Origin: an uncultured Eubacteriales bacterium
Lineage (GTDB): Bacteria > Bacillota > Clostridia > Oscillospirales > CAG-272
DNA: 5,605 nucleotides
NCBI GenBank assembly: GCA_902462015.1
Contig: CABPZV010000140.1
Coordinates: 1 to 5,605 of the forward strand
Direction of reading: 5' to 3'
Of the stretch, positions 1-4,954 are shown piece after piece. The position numbers were made by a program, and so were the translations under genes. The notes below the pieces were generated by a model that was not told the DNA's origin, searched no databases, and saw only the letters and a list, made by a program, of their open reading frames with translations. How positions within the stretch are numbered: the first letter of the stretch is position 1; the number at the start of each line of letters is the position of its first letter.

Positions 1-2
1 AA

Positions 3-80
3 TATGCAAGACTTTATAACCGTCTGCCGCATAACAATGACTTTAAATTTAAATTAATAATGAGGTTTTTCAGTGGGTAA
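3..80 (+). CDS. Possible C-terminal tail of an upstream gene (partial, uncertain)
   Basis: The left edge may hold the end of an upstream gene. The frame starting at base 3 is open to a TAA at 78-80 and would overlap the pth GTG start by 8 bases. It reads as a basic, aromatic-rich tail (YARLYNRLPHNND at its beginning). The frame starting at base 1 is also open, to a TAA at 55-57, and would end just before the pth ribosome binding site. The segment is too short to choose between them, and I recognise no family in either. No promoter is evident between here and pth, so pth may be co-transcribed with whatever lies upstream. The call rests only on open frame and position. Confidence 0.22.
   Translation, partial: YARLYNRLPHNNDFKFKLIMRFFSG
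61..65 (+). promoter_or_regulatory. Ribosome binding site that fixes the GTG start of pth
   Basis: TGAGG lies 7 bases before the GTG at 73-75, which is good Shine-Dalgarno spacing. No ATG lies in frame between this site and the conserved Pth core, so this site and GTG together define the start and the N-terminal extension. Confidence 0.7.
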
Positions 81-699
81 TATTTTTGATATTTTTAAAA
101 AGCTTGAAGCAGAAAGAAAAGATAGCAGCTCTGCTCCGATTACATACATTATAGCAGGACTGGGAAATCCCGGGGATAAATATCACTATACGCATCATAA
201 TATGGGATTTCTTGCTCTTGACTGTATTGAGCAAAAGCTTGGAGTCAAAACAGACAGGCTTAAATTTAAATCACTCTGTACCGACACAAGAGCAGCAGGA
301 AAGCACATTTTGTTAATTCGTCCTCAAACCTTCATGAACAATTCGGGTGAAGCAGTATCGGAAGCGGCAAAATTCTACAAAATACCTTCGGAGAATATAA
401 TTGTAATTCATGACGATATATCAATTCCGGTCGGGAAGATGCGTATAAAACGGAAGGGAAGTGACGGCGGACAAAAGGGTATCCGAAGCATAATAAACTG
501 CCTCGGAACAGAAGATTTTGTCCGAATAAAGATAGGTGCCGGCTCTCCCCCCCAAGGTATAAGCATTGTGGACTGGGTTTTGATGGATATTTCAAAATCC
601 GATCAGCAGCTTGTTTTCGACTGCCTTATGAATGTGCTTCCTGCCATAGAATTGATTTTATCAGGAAAAACCGAACAGGCTATGAATCAGTATAACTGA
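73..699 (+). CDS. pth: Peptidyl-tRNA hydrolase (Pth)
   Basis: Cytoplasmic esterase that cleaves the bond between peptide and tRNA in peptidyl-tRNAs dropped from ribosomes, recycling tRNA. The 208-residue protein has the full Pth fold signature. AGLGNPG (28-34) supplies the Asn equivalent to E. coli N10. THHNMGF (40-46) holds catalytic His42, equivalent to H20. TFMN (86-89) holds Asn89, equivalent to N68. IHDD (112-115) holds Asp114, equivalent to D93. The C-terminus has the usual DWVL and ELILSG...AMN pattern. Two things are unusual. A charged 22-residue extension precedes the core. The usual GGHNG motif, which carries E. coli N114, reads GGQKG (132-136), so Lys135 replaces that Asn. The start is GTG, supported by the GAGG site. 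The gene ends directly at a strong terminator and is convergent with pheT. Identity is very secure. Confidence 0.97.
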   Translation: MGNIFDIFKKLEAERKDSSSAPITYIIAGLGNPGDKYHYTHHNMGFLALDCIEQKLGVKTDRLKFKSLCTDTRAAGKHILLIRPQTFMNNSGEAVSEAAKFYKIPSENIIVIHDDISIPVGKMRIKRKGSDGGQKGIRSIINCLGTEDFVRIKIGAGSPPQGISIVDWVLMDISKSDQQLVFDCLMNVLPAIELILSGKTEQAMNQYN

Positions 700-749
700 A
701 TGAAGATGTTCCACGGCCTCTATAGGAGACGGGGAACATCTTCATTTTT
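699..749 (+). terminator. Rho-independent terminator of pth
   Basis: A perfect 14-bp stem (699-712 with 733-746, arms AATGAAGATGTTCC and GGAACATCTTCATT) encloses a 20-base loop. The T run at 745-749 overlaps the end of the 3' arm. The stem starts at the last base of the pth stop codon. In the opposite direction the stem is not followed by a T run, so it should terminate pth but is a poor intrinsic terminator for the converging pheT transcript. Confidence 0.85.
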
Positions 750-842
750 AGGCAGCGGTGCAATTCGCCGCCGAAATGTCCCGTGACGGTTTTTCAGCCC
801 TTATCGAATTGTATTTTTATGATAAAGAGCTGTAATTCATAA

Positions 843-3251
843 TCACATTTCCCTGAGCTTAAATCCGAGCTCTTTTTCCACCGCGCGTAAAATTTTATCT
901 ACAGTCTTATCAGCCTCATCGTCCGTCAGAGTATGGTCTGCGGAACGGAGAGAAACATTAAAGGCAAGACTCTTTTTACCTGCTCCAAGCTTTTCTCCGC
1001 GAAATACATCGAATAAGTCGATTTTTTCAACAAGTTTTCCTCCTGCACGACAGATAACTTCTTCAACTGTTCCGGCCTCAGTGTCTGCGTTACACAGAAA
1101 TGCAAAATCACGCGAAATTGCTGGATAACGCGGTATCTGCTTGTACGTACGGTCAAAGCAGGCAATCGAGGCAAGCTTTTCCGTGTCTATTACTGCTGCG
1201 TAAACCGGTCTGTCAAAACCGTAATTCTGAGCAGTCAAAGGATGAAGCTCTCCGAAAACAGCAGCTCTGCTCTTATCCGAAAGACGTATCTCCGCACATC
1301 GTCCTGGATGATACGTCGGGTCGTCTGACTTCGTCTTGGTACTATAGTTCAAAACTCCTGCGTCGTCAAGGATTGTCTCAATAATTCCTTTCATCGTATA
1401 GAAGTCTCCGCCGTAAAAAGCAATAGCTGTCTGAAGCCGCTCTGACGGCTGAAGTGATTTATCCTCTCCGGGCAGATAGACAGATGCGGTTTCATAGAGC
1501 GCCGTATCTTCTGCATGACTGTTATTGTTTCTCGAAAGCGATTCAAGAACAGAAGGCAGGATAACTGTTCGCATAACGCTTGTATCTTCGCCGAGAGGAT
1601 TGCGGATTACGACCGAATTTCTTCGTGGGTCGTCGTCTGACATACGGATTTTATCATAATATTTTGGGCTTATAAATGAAAAGTTGCAGGTTTCCCAGCA
1701 TCCAAGCGAACATAGAAGATTATTCAGACGCAGAGAATATGCCTTTCTCGGAGTATATTCACCTGTTTTAACTCCTGAACGAAAGCTTGTGGATTTTATT
1801 TCATTATATCCCCATATTCTTATAATCTCTTCGGCAATATCATTCATACATCTTACGTCGTCGCGCCACGACGGAACATAGATGATTCCGCCCTCAACCC
1901 TGAAGAGAAGGCCGCGGAGAATAGATATCATCCTGTCCTCCGGGATATTTGTTCCAAGAAAATGGTTGATTCTGTCCGGTTCAAATTTTACAGTTGCCTC
2001 CGTCTTTTCACTGACGCGAGCATCAATTATACCGTCGACAACCTCACCAGCTCCCAGCATCTCAGCAAGCTCACATGCCCTTTCAATGGCAACGCGCGTC
2101 ATTTCGCTGTCAAGTCCTTTTTCAAAACGTCCGGAGCTTTCGGTCCTCATTCCGAGCGCACGGGAAGTAATACGAACCGAGCTTCCCATAAAGTTTGCCG
2201 ATTCAAAGACAACAACGGATGTAGTGTCTTTGATTTCACTGTTAGCGCCGCCCATAACTCCTGCAAGGGCAACCGGCTTCTTTTCATCTGCTATAACAAG
2301 CATACCTGCGTTTAGGGTATGATCTATATCATCAAGAGAACGGAATTTTTCTCCCTCAGCTGCCTCACGGACAACAATGGCATTTCCGTCAAGACATGCA
2401 TAATCAAAAGCATGCATTGGCTGACCGTATTCGAGCATTACATAGTTTGTTATGTCAACAATATTATTTATCGGACGGACTCCTGCAGCGCGAAGTCTCA
2501 TACGCATCCAGAGAGGAGATGGGGAAATTTTTACGTTCTTTAAAATTCTGGCGGTATAACGAGGACAGAGCGTGCTGTTTTTAACAGTTACAGACAGATA
2601 TTTCTGAATACTGTCATTTTTATCTTCAGCGCGAAGAACAGGAGTATGATATTTTGCTGTTCTTTCAAATGAAGCGGCGGTTTCACGTGCCATTCCGATA
2701 ACAGAAAGGCAGTCCGGCCTGTTTGGTGTAATCTCAAATTCCACCACATTGTCCGCAATTTGCAAAACCTCTTTAATATCATCACCGGGCTTATATTCGC
2801 CAAGAGTCGGATCGTCATTTAGTATAAGAATACCGTCTTCAATCGCATACGGCATATCGTGAAGAGTCAGTCCAAGCTCTGCGACAGAACAGAACATTCC
2901 GTCAGAAGCAGCTCCGCGTAGCTTCCCGGATTTTATGGAAACGCCGCCGGCAACCTTCGCAGGCGCTTTTGCAACCGGGACATAAGCGCCGGCATATACG
3001 TTTGTAGCCGCAGTTACTATCTGGCGCGGTTTTTCCTCACCGACGTCGACAGAACAAATGACAAGCCGGTCTGCGTCAGGATGCCGCTCGACTGATAGAA
3101 TCTTTCCGACACAAACATTTTCAATGTCACCGCCCTGCACGCTCCAACCTTCTACCTTTGAGCCTGTATCGGTCATACGGTCACAATAGTTTTTAATATC
3201 GATGTCTGTAACATCGACAAATTCATTAAGCCATGAAATCGGCAAATTCAT
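843..3251 (-). CDS. pheT: Phenylalanine--tRNA ligase beta subunit
   Basis: Beta chain of the alpha2-beta2 phenylalanyl-tRNA synthetase. It binds tRNA-Phe and carries the editing site that hydrolyses Tyr-tRNA-Phe. At 802 residues it is full length for bacterial PheT. Domains in order: N-terminal segment (MNLPISWLNEFV), then an EMAP/Trbp-type OB-fold tRNA-binding domain at about 40-150 (including HPDADRL 57-63). The B3/B4 editing domain spans about 210-385 and shows YGQPMHAFD (275-283), ALAGVMGG (328-335) and SSGRFEKGLD (372-381). The B5 domain covers about 405-480 (VPSWRDD 459-465, DIAEEIIRIWGYNEI 471-485). A catalytic-like core follows at about 490-690. A C-terminal ferredoxin-fold anticodon-binding domain (FDX-ACB) runs from about 707 (PRYPAISRDFAF) to the end. 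The gene follows pheS after 20 bp and has its own Shine-Dalgarno site, so it is in the same T-box-controlled operon. No truncation or frameshift is seen. Confidence 0.98.
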   Translation of the reverse strand: MNLPISWLNEFVDVTDIDIKNYCDRMTDTGSKVEGWSVQGGDIENVCVGKILSVERHPDADRLVICSVDVGEEKPRQIVTAATNVYAGAYVPVAKAPAKVAGGVSIKSGKLRGAASDGMFCSVAELGLTLHDMPYAIEDGILILNDDPTLGEYKPGDDIKEVLQIADNVVEFEITPNRPDCLSVIGMARETAASFERTAKYHTPVLRAEDKNDSIQKYLSVTVKNSTLCPRYTARILKNVKISPSPLWMRMRLRAAGVRPINNIVDITNYVMLEYGQPMHAFDYACLDGNAIVVREAAEGEKFRSLDDIDHTLNAGMLVIADEKKPVALAGVMGGANSEIKDTTSVVVFESANFMGSSVRITSRALGMRTESSGRFEKGLDSEMTRVAIERACELAEMLGAGEVVDGIIDARVSEKTEATVKFEPDRINHFLGTNIPEDRMISILRGLLFRVEGGIIYVPSWRDDVRCMNDIAEEIIRIWGYNEIKSTSFRSGVKTGEYTPRKAYSLRLNNLLCSLGCWETCNFSFISPKYYDKIRMSDDDPRRNSVVIRNPLGEDTSVMRTVILPSVLESLSRNNNSHAEDTALYETASVYLPGEDKSLQPSERLQTAIAFYGGDFYTMKGIIETILDDAGVLNYSTKTKSDDPTYHPGRCAEIRLSDKSRAAVFGELHPLTAQNYGFDRPVYAAVIDTEKLASIACFDRTYKQIPRYPAISRDFAFLCNADTEAGTVEEVICRAGGKLVEKIDLFDVFRGEKLGAGKKSLAFNVSLRSADHTLTDDEADKTVDKILRAVEKELGFKLREM

Positions 3252-3260
3252 TATTAAGTT

Positions 3261-3270
3261 CCCCCTTCTT
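3261..3270 (-). promoter_or_regulatory. Ribosome binding site of pheT
   Basis: Read on the minus strand, AAGAAGGGGG lies 9 bases before the pheT ATG (3251-3249) and almost touches the pheS stop codon (TGA at 3274-3272). This supports the pheT start and efficient re-initiation, or coupled translation, of the two subunits. Confidence 0.65.
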
Positions 3271-3271
3271 T

Positions 3272-4294
3272 TCAGAATTGACGCAGGAAGCGCAGATCAT
3301 TTTCATATAGCAAGCGCATATCGTCTATTGAATATTTCTTCATTGCAATTCTCTCGATACCCATTCCAAACGCAAAACCGGAATATACATCGGGATCTAT
3401 TCCGGAACAGCGCAGAACGTTTGGATGAACCATTCCCGCGCCGAGTATCTCAATCCATCCTTCGCCTTTGCATACCTTACATCCTTTGCCGCCGCACATA
3501 AAGCAGGAAATATCAATTTCGGCGGAGGGTTCTGTAAACGGAAAGTGATGCGGACGGAATCTTATTTTTGTATCATTGCCAAACATTCTCCGTGCAAAAG
3601 TTTCAAGAGTTCCCTTAAGATCTCCCATAGTTATGTCTTTATCAACGACAAGTCCCTCAAGCTGATGAAACATCGGAGAATGTGTTGCGTCGACCGCGTC
3701 CGAACGGTAAACTCTGCCGGGAGACACAACACGAATCGGAGGCTTGCCCGCCCGCTCCATTGCGTGAACCTGAACTGAAGACGTTTGTGAGCGCAGCAAA
3801 ATATTGTCTGTTATATAAAAAGTGTCCTGTGCATCACGGGCAGGATGATTTTCAGGAGTATTAAGCGCCTGAAAGTTATAATAATCTGTCTCTACCTCAG
3901 GGCCGTCTTCGATGTCAAATCCCATAGAGCGGAAAATGCTGCACATCTCATCTTCGACCTGAGCAAGAGGATGACGGTGTCCAAGATTAAAACGTTTTGC
4001 TGGCATTGTAACGTCAATTTTTTCGCTTTCAAGCCTGCGCTGCAAAAGCTCGGCCGAGAGTTTTTCCTTTTTGTCTGCAATCATTTTTTCGACAGCTTCA
4101 CGAATTTCGTTTGCAATCTGACCGACCGCAGGCCTTTCCTCAGGAGACAGCGCACCCATACCGCGGAGTACGGCTGTTAGCTCTCCTTTCTTTCCGAGAA
4201 ATTTTACCCGAAGCTGTTCAAGCTTTTCTGTACTGTCCGCAGCGTCCAGCTGCTCTAAGGCAGCTGTTCGAATCTGTTTCAGCTTCTCCTTCAT
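3272..4294 (-). CDS. pheS: Phenylalanine--tRNA ligase alpha subunit
   Basis: Catalytic alpha chain of phenylalanyl-tRNA synthetase, a class II enzyme that activates Phe with ATP and transfers it to tRNA-Phe in the cytoplasm. At 340 residues it is full length for the bacterial form. An N-terminal coiled-coil arm (about 1-90, rich in K/E/L) precedes the class II core. Motif 1 begins around HPLAQVEDE (108-116). Motif 2 includes SPGRVYRSDAVDATHSPMFH (191-210). FPFTEPSAEID (251-261) forms the Phe-pocket region. Motif 3 is GFAFGMGIERIAM (306-318). Four cysteines, C264-x2-C267-x4-C272-x2-C275, form a knuckle-like motif also common in Firmicutes PheS. The ATG is preceded by AGGAAGGA (4303-4310) with 8 bases of spacing. 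It is the first gene of the pheST operon and lies about 90 bp below the T-box terminator. Confidence 0.98.
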   Translation of the reverse strand: MKEKLKQIRTAALEQLDAADSTEKLEQLRVKFLGKKGELTAVLRGMGALSPEERPAVGQIANEIREAVEKMIADKKEKLSAELLQRRLESEKIDVTMPAKRFNLGHRHPLAQVEDEMCSIFRSMGFDIEDGPEVETDYYNFQALNTPENHPARDAQDTFYITDNILLRSQTSSVQVHAMERAGKPPIRVVSPGRVYRSDAVDATHSPMFHQLEGLVVDKDITMGDLKGTLETFARRMFGNDTKIRFRPHHFPFTEPSAEIDISCFMCGGKGCKVCKGEGWIEILGAGMVHPNVLRCSGIDPDVYSGFAFGMGIERIAMKKYSIDDMRLLYENDLRFLRQF

Positions 4295-4384
4295 TTATAA
4301 AATCCTTCCTTTCCTATCTGTGAGTTTACATATATAAACCCGAATTTAAATAAACTTTCTTTATGTGGAACGGGCGATATCCTG

Positions 4385-4423
4385 AAATAAAAAACTCCGT
4401 CCTATTAATCAAAAAGGACGGAG
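4385..4423 (-). terminator. T-box regulatory terminator upstream of pheS
   Basis: On the minus strand a perfect 9-bp stem, CTCCGTCCT (4423-4415) with AGGACGGAG (4403-4395), has an 11-base loop and is followed by TTTTTT (4394-4389) and further T-rich sequence. Its 5' arm includes the CGUCC segment needed by the antiterminator, so the two folds exclude each other. It is expected to stop transcription when tRNA-Phe is charged. Confidence 0.92.
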
Positions 4424-4660
4424 GACTTTACCTTCGCGTTACCACCTTAATTTTTGCCGTGTGATTGCACAGACAAACGCTCGACGGTTTTATAACGGAA
4501 ACCACCCGTATTCGGCTACCGAAAATTCTTCACCGTATATGCTCCGCGGAGAAATGAAATACCGCATGCCGCAGACGGCTTCCAGCCAATGACCGCCACT
4601 CTCTGAACGACATAAATGCAATAACCTAACCGCATCTCTGCATTTGAAATATAATACTGT
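4385..4660 (-). ncRNA. T-box leader (tRNA-Phe-sensing riboswitch) of pheST
   Basis: This 5' leader binds uncharged tRNA-Phe and then allows transcription into pheST. Read on the minus strand, Stem I spans about 4636-4546. GCGG (4633-4630) can pair with CCGC (4549-4546), and AUUGCAU (4622-4616) with AUGCGGU (4567-4561). An AGAGAG motif lies at 4604-4599. The specifier loop just after the second helix contains UUC (4558-4556), a Phe codon, followed by A as usual. The T-box sequence AAGGTGGTAACGCG is at 4448-4435. Its UGGU bulge matches an ACCA tRNA 3' end, the expected discriminator for tRNA-Phe. AAGG and ACG of this element can pair with the CGUCCUU inside the 5' arm of the terminator, giving the antiterminator. 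The canonical ACC after UGG(U) reads AAC here. Pairings were worked out by eye. Confidence 0.93.
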
Positions 4661-4665
4661 ATAAT

Positions 4666-4693
4666 AGTATATCACATTTTTATAAAAATTCAA
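4666..4693 (-). promoter_or_regulatory. Promoter of the T-box/pheST operon
   Basis: On the minus strand, TTGAAT (4693-4688) and TATACT (4671-4666) are separated by 16 bases, resembling a vegetative sigma-A promoter with AT-rich flanks. Transcription would begin near 4658-4660, about 22 bases before the first T-box Stem I helix. A second TATTAT (4656-4651) nearby could act as an alternative -10. The location immediately upstream of the T-box is the main support. Confidence 0.65.
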
Positions 4694-4842
4694 GTGTTTT
4701 TTTATATTTAGCGTTGTCTTTTGAATATAGAGCTGCTGCAATTCAGAGATTTTGAAAATGCCCAATGGAAGGCTTTGACTCGTATTCAATTTAAACCTTT
4801 ATATGCTGAAACAAATAATTTTGAAATTATTTTTCAAACCCA

Positions 4843-4871
4843 TTGACAAAAAGTGTATCATATGATACACT
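4843..4871 (+). promoter_or_regulatory. Rightward promoter for the Crp/Fnr-type regulator
   Basis: A perfect -35 TTGACA (4843-4848) is followed by a 17-bp spacer and the -10 TACACT (4866-4871). The -10 is extended by TG one base upstream (TGATACACT, 4863-4871). Transcription would begin near 4878-4879, leaving a leader of about 76 bases before the regulator ATG. This is the best promoter upstream of that gene. Because the motif lies in a palindrome, an identical promoter exists on the other strand. Confidence 0.7.
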
Positions 4872-4880
4872 TTTTGTCAA
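4852..4880 (-). promoter_or_regulatory. Mirror-image leftward promoter inside the palindrome
   Basis: By symmetry the minus strand has TTGACA (4880-4875), a 17-bp spacer and TGATACACT (4860-4852). Transcription would begin near 4844-4845 and run toward the pheST promoter and T-box. The two promoters overlap almost completely, so one RNA polymerase should exclude the other. Whether the leftward copy is used is unknown, since it could exist only because the palindrome was selected for another reason. Confidence 0.45.
4853..4870. promoter_or_regulatory. Candidate operator for the adjacent Crp/Fnr regulator
   Basis: The core of the palindrome, GTGTATC-ATAT-GATACAC, contains TGTAT-N6-ATACA (4854-4869), with the same spacing as the E. 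coli CRP site TGTGA-N6-TCACA. It covers the spacer and -10 of both promoters, so a bound dimer would be expected to repress. The link to the regulator rests on adjacency and geometry only. Confidence 0.4.
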
Positions 4881-4893
4881 TGGGAGAAAATTT

Positions 4894-4914
4894 ATGTTTT
4901 GTCTATTAGTCTGA
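4894..4914 (+). CDS. Six-codon mini-ORF in the regulator leader (tentative)
   Basis: ATG at 4894 is preceded by GGGAG (4882-4886) with 7 bases of spacing, the best Shine-Dalgarno arrangement in this leader. It encodes only MFCLLV before TGA at 4912-4914, about 40 bases before the regulator start. It could be a leader peptide or a chance start. No attenuator-like hairpin with a T run was seen after it. Confidence 0.2.
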   Translation: MFCLLV

Positions 4915-4954
4915 AAATTATCAATACTTTTTGTGCAGCCTTAGTGGCAGCAGA

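Larger units (their letters stand above)
4839..4884. repeat. Perfect 46-bp palindrome between pheST leader and regulator gene
   Basis: Every base from 4839 to 4861 pairs with its partner from 4884 down to 4862, with no spacer and no mismatch. The centre is CATATG, and the outer ends are CCCATTGAC and GTCAATGGG. Symmetry stops abruptly at 4838/4885, and the flanks are unrelated. The element holds a promoter in each direction and a central dyad, annotated separately. It could extrude as a cruciform. The inner A5-stem-T5 arrangement also resembles a weak bidirectional terminator, but the stem is AT-rich and the position is between divergent genes. Confidence 0.95.

Noticed and set aside
751..772. 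GC-rich hairpin GGCAGCG/CGCCGCC as a pheT terminator
   Set aside because: The stem is only 7 bp with one G-T wobble, and no T run follows on either strand.
1882..2322. Plus-strand open frame of 146 codons inside pheT
   Set aside because: It is antisense to the conserved B3/B4 and B5 domains of PheT. It has no ribosome site of note and is a low-complexity Ser/Thr/Pro-rich translation typical of antisense frames.
4614..4645. Hairpin AAATGCA/TGCATTT at the start of the T-box leader as a separate regulatory element
   Set aside because: The same TGCAT is better used in T-box Stem I pairing next to the specifier loop, so this is at most an alternative fold.
4490..4789. Minus-strand open frame of 99 codons upstream of pheS
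   Set aside because: It starts at TTG and runs through the pheST promoter and T-box Stem I, whose RNA features explain the sequence better. No protein family was recognised.
4813..4837. AT-rich inverted repeats (AAATAATTT/AAATTATTT and TTGAAA/TTTCAA) left of the palindrome
   Set aside because: Short AT-only symmetry is expected by chance in this AT-rich spacer, and no partner element was seen.
4839..4884. Palindrome as an assembly artefact from an inverted join
   Set aside because: The flanks beyond 4838 and 4885 are unrelated, whereas an inverted duplication artefact would normally continue. Reads are still needed to exclude it fully.
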